This document shows, in pieces, positions 7,257 to 14,858 of a stretch of DNA of 22,094 nucleotides. Positions within the stretch are counted from its first letter, which is position 1. Each line of letters begins with the position of its first letter. The notes beneath the pieces are model-generated. The model saw only the letters and a program-made list of their open reading frames with translations, did no database searches and was not told where the DNA came from. Both the position numbers and the translations under genes were made by a program. Source of the DNA: G020348385 sp964580235 (lineage in GTDB: Bacteria > Acidobacteriota > Aminicenantia > Aminicenantales > Aminicenantaceae); assembly GCA_964580235.1 (NCBI GenBank), contig CAZOJY010000054.1, positions 1 to 22,094 of the forward strand. Direction: 5' to 3'.

Positions 7257-7285
7257 ATTTTAGCATATAAAAAAGTTGAATTTAA
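7257..7285 (-). promoter_or_regulatory. Putative extended -10 promoter for the MinD-like gene
   Basis: Minus strand: TTAAAT (-35, 3/6; forward 7280-7285), 17-bp spacer ending TATGC, TAAAAT (-10, 5/6; forward 7257-7262). The TGC extension compensates for a weak -35. The same TATGCTA(A/G)AAT core occurs at 2301-2311. Confidence 0.42.
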
Positions 7286-7294
7286 ACAAAACAT

Positions 7295-7322
7295 TTTGAA
7301 AAAAGATATTTGAAAAAAGATA
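7295..7322 (+). repeat. Perfect 14-bp tandem duplication
   Basis: TTTGAAAAAAGATA occurs twice head to tail (7295-7308 and 7309-7322) and TTTG follows again. It lies between the divergent promoters of the MinD-like gene and rpoZ. It may be a replication slip or a binding site; nothing distinguishes these. Confidence 0.85.
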
Positions 7323-7326
7323 TTTG

Positions 7327-7355
7327 TTGAATTTGCAGATGAATTCTGATATTTT
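7327..7355 (+). promoter_or_regulatory. Putative extended -10 promoter for rpoZ
   Basis: TTGAAT (7327-7332, 4/6), 17-bp spacer ending TGA, TATTTT (7350-7355, 4/6). Predicted start near 7362, leaving about 57 nt before the TTG start at 7419. Confidence 0.38.
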
Positions 7356-7418
7356 ACGTGTTTATACCTGTCCATTTATGCATAGGCAAATCATTTATAG
7401 GCGAGGAGAACTGACCGG

Positions 7419-7733
7419 TTGAAAAATTACGGTGATATCGATAGCAAATTCAGATATGTTATCTTGGCAGCGATGCGAGCGAAGCAACTGCTGGGTGGAG
7501 CAAAGCCCCGTGTCAAATCGAAATCGAAAAACCTTATCCGCATTGCCCAAGAAGAAGTAAAACAGGGGCTAGTAGATTATGAGATTGTGAAGCCTGCAAA
7601 AGAACAAATTGAAGAAGTAAAGGATTCCAAGAGAGGGATTTTCCTTGGAAAAAAAAGTACAACAAATACCAAGAAAAAACCGGCCTCGAAAAGCACGAAA
7701 AAAAAGCAGCCTAAAAAGGGCAAAAAGTCCTAG
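7419..7733 (+). CDS. rpoZ: RNA polymerase omega subunit with Lys-rich tail
   Basis: 104 residues from a TTG start at 7419, set by GAGGAGAA at 7403-7410. The N-terminal 55 residues match the omega core: DSKFRYVILAAMRAKQLLGGAKPRV, then NLIRIAQEEVKQGLVDYEIV. Omega binds the beta' C-terminus and helps assemble RNA polymerase; it also forms one ppGpp site in Proteobacteria. About 35 C-terminal residues are almost entirely Lys, Ser, Thr and Pro (from about residue 70), an unstructured basic tail not present in the E. coli protein. The stop overlaps the stop of the convergent CYTH gene by 4 bp. Confidence 0.9.
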   Translation: MKNYGDIDSKFRYVILAAMRAKQLLGGAKPRVKSKSKNLIRIAQEEVKQGLVDYEIVKPAKEQIEEVKDSKRGIFLGKKSTTNTKKKPASKSTKKKQPKKGKKS

Positions 7734-8242
7734 CGTTTTCTTCCATTCTTTATCAGTTGAACATAATCCTGTTTGATGAATTCCTTTTTCGCAAAGCCCA
7801 AGGAGTTTGCAAATCTGACTATATGGCTCTGTTCTCCCTCCAGTTCGATAAAGTTTCCCAGTGCCAATTCATCGAGGCATATTTTCAATTTTTTTATTCG
7901 ATAGACAGTTCTGTATTTTTTGTAAATGAATGTTGGGATAAGGCCAAGTTCTTTCAGAATCATTTTCATTTGTTTGAGATTTTTCACTTCTGTTTCGTAT
8001 TCTTCACGGATTTTGAATTTTCTCGATTTATAAGGAGTCCCTTTGAATGTAAGAAAGGCTTTCTTATTTTCTGCCCGGAGTCTCAGTGCCCGGTGTTGGC
8101 TTAAAAGCAGTCGGGAGGAAAAATCATATAGTGTGTTTTCTTCCCGATGGCGGTCATTGACCAGGTTAGCCCCAAGATCTGTAAGTTTTTCTTTTATTTT
8201 TTGTGTGTTATCTATTCTGATTTTTACTTCGATCTCCGTCAT
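7730..8242 (-). CDS. CYTH-domain protein (class IV adenylate cyclase/triphosphatase type)
   Basis: 170 residues. The N-terminal EIEVK gives the diagnostic ExExK (Glu3, Glu5, Lys7). Further triphosphate-tunnel residues follow: Arg54/Arg56 in ALRLRAE, Lys67 in LTFKG, Arg79 and Glu81 in KIREEYE, Lys109/Arg111, Asp124 in CLDEL and Glu133/Glu135 in FIELEGE. CYTH enzymes act on triphosphates with divalent metal: class IV (CyaB) adenylate cyclases, thiamine triphosphatases or inorganic triphosphatases. Sequence alone does not choose between them; length and the ELEGE end resemble CyaB-like members. ATG 8242 lies 5 bp after the prenyl synthase stop with AAGGA just upstream, so it is last in that operon. 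Confidence 0.87.
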   Translation of the reverse strand: MTEIEVKIRIDNTQKIKEKLTDLGANLVNDRHREENTLYDFSSRLLLSQHRALRLRAENKKAFLTFKGTPYKSRKFKIREEYETEVKNLKQMKMILKELGLIPTFIYKKYRTVYRIKKLKICLDELALGNFIELEGEQSHIVRFANSLGFAKKEFIKQDYVQLIKNGRKR

Positions 8243-8247
8243 AATCC

Positions 8248-9270
8248 TTATTTGTTTCTGTATAAGATATAATCTGGAAATAATGACAGAGCGTCCCTGT
8301 GGACGGATGGAGGCAACTGCTGGAGCAGTTGTTTGGAATATCGCGAATATTCCTCGGCTTTTTTGTGTGTGTAATCTAGAGCGCCGTTGGATTGTACTGT
8401 ATGGAGGATTTCCTCGAGAGAGAACTTATCCAGCTCTTTCTTTTTCAGCATTTCCAGGATGCGTTTACGGTTTCCTTTGCCGTCGTTACGGAGGGTATAG
8501 ATCAGTGGAAGAGTTATTCGCCCTTCCCTCAAATCTGAAAGGATCGGCTTCCCCATCTTTTGTTCCTCACCGGTATAGTCCAGAAGATCGTCGACAATCT
8601 GAAATGTCATACCCAGGCCTGTCCCGAATTCCGTCAAAATATTTTCTATTCTGTTTTGTTTATTCCCCAGAATTCCCCCTATTTGACAGGAAGCAGCGAA
8701 AAGAGATGCTGTTTTTTTGTTGATAATATCCAGATAATCTTGTTCGTCGATATCCAGGTTCCAGCTGATAGAGTATTCGTTCAGCTCACCTTCGATCATT
8801 TTGGATGACACCTCAGTGAGGATTTTGACAATCTGCCTGTGTTTGCTCTGGAGGGAGTTGCTGATTGTTTTGATATACAGATAATCTCCCAGGAGGACGG
8901 TGATATTTGGTCCCCATCTGGTATGGACGGTCTCTCGCCCTCTTCGTCTTGTGGCGTTATCGATGATATCGTCGTGGAGGAGACTGGCAGTGTGAATGGT
9001 TTCAACGAGGCTCGATATGGCGATGTGTTCATTTCCTGTGTATCCACAGAGTTTAGAGCAGAGGATGAGGAGGGCTGGCCTGATCCTTTTCCCCGCATTC
9101 TGGAAAAGATAGGAGCTGATTTCTGCGATGATTCTGTTTGGAGATTTTGTGTATTTTTTGAGCTCCTCTTCTACGGTGTCTAATTCTTTCTGGATGTCGC
9201 GGTACAGATCGCGGATGCCTGGAATTTTTTTGATCTGGGATTTTTCTAGCTGTTTGACCAAATTCTTCAT
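8248..9270 (-). CDS. Long-chain trans-polyprenyl diphosphate synthase
   Basis: 340 residues. First aspartate-rich motif DDIID (100-104) followed by NATRRRG, second motif DDLLD (227-231), and GKRIRP at 60-65 for isopentenyl-PP binding are all intact. It condenses IPP onto allylic diphosphates to make the C30-C50 tail of menaquinone or ubiquinone. The residue five before the first motif is small (Ala95), which leaves the elongation pocket open and supports a long product rather than FPP or GGPP. Octaprenyl/heptaprenyl/solanesyl length cannot be told from sequence alone. It lies between tatD (42 bp upstream) and the CYTH gene (5 bp downstream). Only a weak SD precedes the ATG. Cytoplasmic, membrane-associated. 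Confidence 0.93.
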   Translation of the reverse strand: MKNLVKQLEKSQIKKIPGIRDLYRDIQKELDTVEEELKKYTKSPNRIIAEISSYLFQNAGKRIRPALLILCSKLCGYTGNEHIAISSLVETIHTASLLHDDIIDNATRRRGRETVHTRWGPNITVLLGDYLYIKTISNSLQSKHRQIVKILTEVSSKMIEGELNEYSISWNLDIDEQDYLDIINKKTASLFAASCQIGGILGNKQNRIENILTEFGTGLGMTFQIVDDLLDYTGEEQKMGKPILSDLREGRITLPLIYTLRNDGKGNRKRILEMLKKKELDKFSLEEILHTVQSNGALDYTHKKAEEYSRYSKQLLQQLPPSVHRDALSLFPDYILYRNK

Positions 9271-9312
9271 TTCAATCTCGATAATCGCTGCATTATATTA
9301 ACATCTCGTTCT

Positions 9313-10095
9313 TCATAATTCAAACGGAAAAAGAGCAGCAAAATTTTGTGATGTTGTCTGAGCGATCTCGCTGAGATCGAGCTGTTTAATATCCGCCAGC
9401 GTTTTTGCGACTTCTTTCACGTACTGCGGTTCATTCCTTTTGATTTTTCCTCTATAAGGGACCGGAACGAGATAGGGAGAATCGGTTTCGATCAAAGTTT
9501 TTGCCAGCGGGAGTTTTTTTGCTGCATCCCTGATGGATTGAGCATTCGGATAAGTCAGAATACCTGAAAAGGAAATCAAAAAATTGTGATCCAGCAACCA
9601 TCTGGCAAATTCCCAGTTTTCTGTGAAGCAGTGGAGCACACCACCGTTGGTGAAACCTTCTTCCAGGATAGCTGCGCTGATCTCATCGGCAGCTTTGCGG
9701 CTGTGAATTACAGCAGGAAGACCCAAATCCTGGGCAATATTGAGCTGATTTCGGAAAACTTCGATTTGCTGTTCGGGCGATGAAAAATTGTAGTGGAAGT
9801 CGAGTCCGATTTCTCCGACAGCACATATTTTTTTGTCATCTGCCAGCTGCTTTAATGCCTCAGCCGCTTCGGGATGGAATTTTTTTGCGTTATGAGGATG
9901 AACCCCTGCAACAGCAAGGATATTCGGGTAGTCTCTGTTTAAATCGAGAGCCATTTGGCAATTTTGGGGTTCTGTGAGTTCAGCCGGGCAAAGAATGGCT
10001 TGAATATCTTCCTGGAAAGCCCTGGCGATTACGCTGTCGATGTCATCCAGGAAATCCTCCATATTTATATGGGCGTGAGAGTCGATGAATTTCAT
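9313..10095 (-). CDS. tatD: TatD-family metal-dependent DNase
   Basis: 260 residues, the normal length. Metal ligands of the amidohydrolase-type barrel are present in order: His7/His9 in IDSHAHINM, Glu95 in AVGEIGLDFHY, His131 in AVIHSRKA, His155 in VLHCFTEN and Asp205 in IETDSPYL. TatD/YcfH enzymes are cytoplasmic 3'-5' DNases implicated in DNA repair and fragmentation, and in some reports D-aminoacyl-tRNA deacylation. No SD is visible before ATG 10095. It lies 66 bp downstream of the DUF885 gene and upstream of the prenyl synthase on the same strand, possibly one transcript. Confidence 0.93.
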   Translation of the reverse strand: MKFIDSHAHINMEDFLDDIDSVIARAFQEDIQAILCPAELTEPQNCQMALDLNRDYPNILAVAGVHPHNAKKFHPEAAEALKQLADDKKICAVGEIGLDFHYNFSSPEQQIEVFRNQLNIAQDLGLPAVIHSRKAADEISAAILEEGFTNGGVLHCFTENWEFARWLLDHNFLISFSGILTYPNAQSIRDAAKKLPLAKTLIETDSPYLVPVPYRGKIKRNEPQYVKEVAKTLADIKQLDLSEIAQTTSQNFAALFPFEL

Positions 10096-10161
10096 AAGAG
10101 TGCTGCTTGTTTTGGCAAAGTTAAACGTTTAGAGAAATGTCTTTACAGATGCGAAAGCTGA

Positions 10162-11934
10162 TTACTGTTCTAATATTTTCTTTTTCAGATGCCTCATGGG
10201 TAAGGCTCCGTAACTAAGGAGTTTGGACATGAATTCTCTTCGACTGAATGCGTCTCCTTTCAGCTTTTTATATTCTTTCTCCATGTCCAGAATTTCCTGA
10301 TAGCCTACATAGGTATAGGCCGCGTCTCCGGGAAGCAGCAGGATGCGGTTCCATTTTCTTTCTGCTTCGGCTTCTGTTTGGAATCCAACCCTAACCATAT
10401 AATTTATGGCATCTTCCTTGGTCCAATTGCTTTCATGAATCTGAAATTCAGCGATAAAATCTGTGATAATCCTGAGTTGCATTTTGAGCTGGTTGAGACG
10501 GAGATTGAGGTTATAATTTCCATAACCGCTGAATATCAGCATGTCTTCAAAGGGGACAGCCCAACCTTTTATCAGTGGCATACTGGGATAAAGTCTTCGC
10601 AATATAGAGGGATTTTGATTGCTGTAGAATGATGGGATAAATGGACCTGGATAAATTTTTTGGACAACATAAAAGGGGAGTAGATAGTCATTGTATTCCT
10701 GGAGAAATGACGTGGTTTGATCGACACTCCAATCTCCGGGAAGAGGGGTTATCTGATAGATATAAGAGCTCGAATTCTCATAAACGCCTGGGGCCACGAG
10801 CCTCGTCCATGTGATCCCTTGATCAGCTTCAGGCATAGGTTCGATGGTTAAATTATTGTCAGGCAGATCAACGATCTGATTATCAGTGAGATAGCTTTTA
10901 ATTTCCTCAACCGCTGATTTGATCTTGTCTAAAAATTCATCCTTGGACATGTGTTTTTCTTTTGTCTTGTCCAGAACGCCTTGAATGATTATCCGCCTCG
11001 CTTCATCCTCTCCCCTTTGAGCCGTTAGCTGCTGCATATCGACTTCTGGATACATTAGCCGATAGAGAGGAAGGCAAACCATTGCCATTTCTATTTTAGT
11101 GATGTTGTTGATGTCTGCGGTCGCTCTTTCTGCGAGCTCCTGGATAGAAATGTTATTCTGGAGAGTTAATCGCATGAGCCGGGCATGCGCTTCCCCGAGC
11201 CGGAAATTTCCATTGGACTTGGGCAGAAGTTCATTGCTCAGATAGTTCTGGTAGTCTTCCAAAGCCGGGATGACTTTAGCCAGCTCGGCGAGAAGCTTGG
11301 CTCTCTGATCCTCGGGGACTTGGGAGAAAAGTGTGGGAAGTTCGGTCCTGTAAATCTCAAAAATGGCTGGGAATTGTTTGATGGCTGTTTCGGTGGAGAT
11401 TTGCGTGGGAGTCTTCAAGCTTTCTTTGGCCTGTTTGATGAACTTAGGCAGCCCCTTGAGCCTTTCTGTCGCATTTTTTACCCTGGTCTCCAGTGGCGCG
11501 TATTCCGTTTGGAACAAAGGCCTCACACAATTGATGAATATCATGTTATAAAAAATCGGGTCATACTCCCAGGGAATGAGCTGTTCGTGTTTCAGTCTCT
11601 CTAGATCGAGAGCATCCATCAGAATTTCGTGATCGATCTGGAACTCTGGACTCATCTTTGTCCTGTCCACTTTGGTAACGAGATCCTGATTGAACTTATC
11701 CAATTCTTCCATTCGCTTTACGAGATTTTTTTCACTGAAATCTTCCAGCTTGTTGTCATACTTATGGAAGCCGACCATCGTGCCTGAAGTGGGCTGGAAC
11801 TTCCAGATGGCGTCCAAAAATTCTCCCGTTAATTTTTGAAACTTTCCATCCTCTTCATTTTGCTGGGACAGAAGCAGGCCTGTGTTAAACAGGACGAAGA
11901 CGATGATGAAGACAGACGTGATGAATTTCCTCAT
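10162..11934 (-). CDS. Secreted DUF885 protein with degenerate metal site
   Basis: 590 residues from ATG 11934; a longer frame reaches 11979, but AGGAGG (forward 11940-11945) 5 nt upstream fixes this start. MRKFITSVFIIVFVLFNTGLLLSQQ is a signal peptide. The rest follows the DUF885 pattern: PTSGTMVGFHKYDNKLEDFS near the N-terminus, then NFRLGEAHARLMRL. DUF885 members normally carry HExxPGH and EGWA..E zinc-peptidase-like motifs. Here the aligned segment reads VVQKIYPGPF (about 423-432) and KGWAVPFE (456-463), so the His-Glu and distal His ligands are replaced by Gln, Lys and Pro and the second Glu by Lys. It is probably a non-catalytic member. The rest of the protein is intact, so it is not a pseudogene. 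Function unknown; periplasmic or surface. Confidence 0.85.
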   Translation of the reverse strand: MRKFITSVFIIVFVLFNTGLLLSQQNEEDGKFQKLTGEFLDAIWKFQPTSGTMVGFHKYDNKLEDFSEKNLVKRMEELDKFNQDLVTKVDRTKMSPEFQIDHEILMDALDLERLKHEQLIPWEYDPIFYNMIFINCVRPLFQTEYAPLETRVKNATERLKGLPKFIKQAKESLKTPTQISTETAIKQFPAIFEIYRTELPTLFSQVPEDQRAKLLAELAKVIPALEDYQNYLSNELLPKSNGNFRLGEAHARLMRLTLQNNISIQELAERATADINNITKIEMAMVCLPLYRLMYPEVDMQQLTAQRGEDEARRIIIQGVLDKTKEKHMSKDEFLDKIKSAVEEIKSYLTDNQIVDLPDNNLTIEPMPEADQGITWTRLVAPGVYENSSSYIYQITPLPGDWSVDQTTSFLQEYNDYLLPFYVVQKIYPGPFIPSFYSNQNPSILRRLYPSMPLIKGWAVPFEDMLIFSGYGNYNLNLRLNQLKMQLRIITDFIAEFQIHESNWTKEDAINYMVRVGFQTEAEAERKWNRILLLPGDAAYTYVGYQEILDMEKEYKKLKGDAFSRREFMSKLLSYGALPMRHLKKKILEQ

Positions 11935-12057
11935 TGGGCCCTCCTGAGAGCGAGCATTTTTGTGTTCATTTATATTCAAGTTTCTGTTGAAATAATAAAG
12001 TGCAATCCTACCACAAACTATTCCTTTAAAGCAACATATCCATGTTCATCCTCATTG

Positions 12058-13056
12058 CTACCATCGGATTGCCGCAGAGGCCCATGTGTATCCTGATCCG
12101 AATGCCGTCAATATAACTAAGTCGCCTTTTTTGATCCTTCCTTCTTCTCGAGCTTCGTCAAGTGCGATAGGGATCGAGGCAGCGGTTGTGTTTCCGTATC
12201 GGTCGATATTTCTGATGACTTTGTCGTCCGGTATTTTTAAATTCCTTGCGACCATTTGGCTGATCCTATCGTTTGCTTGATGGGGGATCAGGTGATCGAC
12301 GTCTTGGATAGTCAGGTTGTTTTGTTTGAGGGCGGCTCGAACCGCCTCAGGCATCTTAACTACGGCTGTTTTGAATACGTTTCGCCCGTTCATTGTGGGA
12401 AAAAATCTCTTGTCGGTTAGCATTTCTGTTGAAAAGCATGGCTCGTCCTTGCAGCTTGGTTTTTCCATCCATAAATCTTTGACATAATTTCCATCCGAAA
12501 AAAGATGAGTGGATAGGATGCCGCGGGACTCATCGGGGTCACCGGCTTCAATGATCACAGCGGCTCCTCCGTCTCCAAAGAGCACAGCTAAGTCTCGCCC
12601 GTTATCGGAATAATCCAGGTTAGCTGATTGTTTTTCTGCAGCCACGAGAAGGATTTTTTTATATGTTCCAGCCTTGATGTATTGATCTGCCACAGAAAGA
12701 GCATAGATAAATCCGCTGCATTGGTTTCTGACGTCAAGCGCGCCCATGTTTTCGAGTCCCAGTTTTGCTTGAACAAGGACACCGATTCCTGGAAAGTAGT
12801 GGTCGGGTGAGAGAGTTGCTGCGATGATAAAGTCGATTTCAGATTTGTCGATTTGAGCATCGTCTATGGCTTTTAATGCGGCTTGAAAAGCGAGATCTGA
12901 ACTCCCAATACCAGCTCCGGCATAGTGTCTTTCCTTGATTCCAGAGCGTTGTTGGATCCATTCATCCGAAGTGTTCATTTTCTTTTCGAGGTCGAAATTC
13001 GTGATGATTTTTGGAGGAATAAACCGGCCGGTTCCCCTGATTATTGATCTGTTCAT
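12058..13056 (-). CDS. fabH: Beta-ketoacyl-ACP synthase III (FabH family)
   Basis: 332 residues with the complete triad: Cys113 in RNQCSGFIYAL, His259 in LIPHQAND and Asn289 in RYGNTTAAS; GDGGAAV and the C-terminal FGSGYTWASA are also typical. It condenses an acyl-CoA starter with malonyl-ACP to begin fatty acid synthesis. An extra segment near 188-228 (DGNYVKDLWMEKP to FPTMNGRNVFK) marks the longer FabH-like subgroup, which may use other starters. GGAG lies 8 nt before ATG 13056, and an AT-rich TATATTAT just upstream may be its -10. First gene of the minus-strand run fabH-DUF885-tatD-prenyl synthase-CYTH (123 bp to DUF885). SPT lies 1.8 kb away. Confidence 0.93.
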   Translation of the reverse strand: MNRSIIRGTGRFIPPKIITNFDLEKKMNTSDEWIQQRSGIKERHYAGAGIGSSDLAFQAALKAIDDAQIDKSEIDFIIAATLSPDHYFPGIGVLVQAKLGLENMGALDVRNQCSGFIYALSVADQYIKAGTYKKILLVAAEKQSANLDYSDNGRDLAVLFGDGGAAVIIEAGDPDESRGILSTHLFSDGNYVKDLWMEKPSCKDEPCFSTEMLTDKRFFPTMNGRNVFKTAVVKMPEAVRAALKQNNLTIQDVDHLIPHQANDRISQMVARNLKIPDDKVIRNIDRYGNTTAASIPIALDEAREEGRIKKGDLVILTAFGSGYTWASAAIRW

Positions 13057-13243
13057 CCAATTGACTCCGCTGCTATAATATACTCGATTGTAAGGGAAAA
13101 ATAAAGCCTGATGTTCTCCTGTTTTAAGGGAAGCATCCGCGACTCCGCGATAAAAAACAGTCTGGATGGCTTCCTAACCAGATTGGCCGACTTCTAAAGA
13201 AAATGTCGCGAAAATATCGATGTTTGTTGCCCTCAGGAATATC

Positions 13244-13272
13244 TTGACTCAAGAGAAGAGAGAGAGTACCAT
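13244..13272 (+). promoter_or_regulatory. Putative promoter for the DsbD-N-like gene
   Basis: TTGACT (13244-13249, 5/6), 17-bp spacer, TACCAT (13267-13272, 4/6). Transcription would start near 13279, downstream of the earlier in-frame ATG at 13220, supporting translation from 13304. Confidence 0.48.
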
Positions 13273-13303
13273 TCTGTTTGGCAGAAAAACAGCAGGAGAA
13301 TCT

Positions 13304-13783
13304 ATGAGAAAAACTGTTCTTGGAGTTGTATGGATCGTTCTGTTCTGTGTATGGGGAACTGCGCAAAAAGAAGAGGATTGTCTGAAAGTAAATGCATCGA
13401 TAACTCCAAGATGGCTCTCGAGGGGGCAAGAAGGAAAGGTCGTTCTTAAAATAAAGCTGTCTGATGGAATTACCATCAAACCCCAACCGTCGTTTATCAT
13501 CGAATGCAATCCATCCGATGAGCTGATTTTCCCAAAAAATTTCTTCACCGCTTCGGATTTAGAAATCGAGATAATAGAAGAAACTGGAAAGGAGTACCTG
13601 AATATCGAAAAACCAGTCGAAATTCCTTTCACGGTTAGTTTAGATGCCAAAAGAGGGAACCATAGATTCGGAGGAAGGATAAAATATTTCGCTTTTTCCA
13701 AACAGGATGGATGGTGCCTCAAGAGCACCGCAAAATTTGCGGCCTCGTTCTACACAAGAAGCTCCAGAATTAAGAATAAGTAA
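13304..13783 (+). CDS. Exported DsbD N-terminal-domain-like protein
   Basis: 159 residues from ATG 13304 (AGGAG 5 nt upstream). MRKTVLGVVWIVLFCVWGTAQ is a signal peptide. The mature part is an all-beta domain of about 135 residues: NASITPRWLSRGQEGKVVLKIKL, then KPVEIPFTVSL, and a GGRIKYFAFSKQDGWCLKS segment, reminiscent of the immunoglobulin-like N-terminal domain of DsbD (LRYRACSDTGWCLPP type) but with only the second Cys kept. It would therefore not relay disulfides as DsbD does. Homology is tentative. It stands alone on the plus strand, its stop 3 bp from the stop of the convergent SDR gene. Confidence 0.6.
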   Translation: MRKTVLGVVWIVLFCVWGTAQKEEDCLKVNASITPRWLSRGQEGKVVLKIKLSDGITIKPQPSFIIECNPSDELIFPKNFFTASDLEIEIIEETGKEYLNIEKPVEIPFTVSLDAKRGNHRFGGRIKYFAFSKQDGWCLKSTAKFAASFYTRSSRIKNK

Positions 13784-13786
13784 CCT

Positions 13787-14761
13787 TCATAGCCAACCCT
13801 GATCAAAATACCATGTTAAGGTTTCTTGGAGACCCTGTGTAAGAGTAAAACGGGGCGAAAAGGATAAAAGCTGTTCGGCTTTTGTTATGTCCGTGAACCA
13901 GCTCGTTTGCTTTATCGCTTTTAGTTTGTCCCTGTTAAAATTGCTGGGTTTGTTCGTTATCGCAGCCGCTCCTTCCAAAACCAATGCAGCCAATTTCAAG
14001 AGGAAGGAAGGACATCTGATCTTCAACAGCTTTTTCCCTAATGCTTCTCCCGCTGCCTTTCCGAATTCATCCCAGGTGATGTGTTGTGGATCGGCGATAT
14101 TGATGGTCTCTCCTGATTTGATATCCTTTTGGATACAAAGATCAAAAGAGCTGATAAGGTCCTTGATGTAACACAGGTGATACCAACTCTCCTGGGAGGC
14201 TTGAGAGAGCAGGATCCCCTTTTTTACAGATTTGAAATAGGGCAGGAAATCTTTATCTCTGGGTCCATAGACAGCTCCAACCCGGATTATGATAAGGGGA
14301 AAATCCTCTTTGAATTTGAGAGCTTCTCTTTCACCAAGAAGCTTGCTCTTGCCGTAAGCCGATACGGGATGGGGTTCATCATCTTCTTTCACTGGATTTC
14401 CATCCAAAGATGGTCCAGCGGCGGCAGTGCTGCTGAGAAAGAAGGCCTTCTTTGGTGATAAATTCTGATCGTGGAGCGACTGAAAAAAACTTGCTGTCCC
14501 GTATTGGTTTACTGTATAATAATCAGCTAATTTGCGTGCTTTGGTTATGCCTGCAATGTGGAAAACATAATCGATGTTTTTGGGAAGAGACGGTATAGAA
14601 AAAAGATCTCCATTCAAAAAGTGGAGATTCATGCCCTCTAGCCAATTGAGATTTTTTAAATTGCGGACTAAGGCGTATACTTCCGCTTTTTTGTCATCTA
14701 ATAAGTGATTGATAAGGTGGCTTCCGATAAATCCGGTCCCACCCGTAACCAAAGCTCTCAT
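13787..14761 (-). CDS. Extended SDR (NAD-dependent epimerase/dehydratase family), possible ketosphingolipid reductase
   Basis: 324 residues from the Met beginning MRALVTGGTGFIGSHL; longer in-frame starts exist at 14803 and 14866, none with a well-placed SD. Glycine-rich NAD(P) loop G7-G8-x-G10-x-x-G13, Ser110/Ser111 in FFLSSTAAAG, and YxxxK as Tyr136-Gly-Lys-Ser-Lys140 give a complete extended-SDR active site. IRVGAVYGPRDKDFLPYF and the C-terminal TWYFDQGWL are typical of a broad epimerase-like subgroup. The substrate cannot be read from sequence. It is divergent from and only 97 bp from an SPT-like gene. In Caulobacter a member of this superfamily (CerR) reduces a ketoceramide, so a lipid keto-reductase role is plausible. 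Sugar epimerisation is less likely, as no sugar genes are adjacent. Confidence 0.85.
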   Translation of the reverse strand: MRALVTGGTGFIGSHLINHLLDDKKAEVYALVRNLKNLNWLEGMNLHFLNGDLFSIPSLPKNIDYVFHIAGITKARKLADYYTVNQYGTASFFQSLHDQNLSPKKAFFLSSTAAAGPSLDGNPVKEDDEPHPVSAYGKSKLLGEREALKFKEDFPLIIIRVGAVYGPRDKDFLPYFKSVKKGILLSQASQESWYHLCYIKDLISSFDLCIQKDIKSGETINIADPQHITWDEFGKAAGEALGKKLLKIRCPSFLLKLAALVLEGAAAITNKPSNFNRDKLKAIKQTSWFTDITKAEQLLSFSPRFTLTQGLQETLTWYFDQGWL

Positions 14762-14858
14762 AAGGTTAATTGTATGAAAAATAATGTTGAGCGTCAAACT
14801 CATCCCTTTCAAGAAATACGCAGTCTGGATGTAAAGGAAGACCGTTCGTGGATGGAAT

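Noticed and set aside
8043..8723. 226-residue plus-strand open frame
   Set aside because: It is antisense to the CYTH and prenyl synthase genes, whose motifs are intact; composition is low-quality and no family is recognisable.
13793..13830. CCAACCC and TTAAGG resembling an end of the 20101-20336 element
   Set aside because: It lies in the conserved C-terminal coding part of the SDR and the middle does not match; chance similarity.
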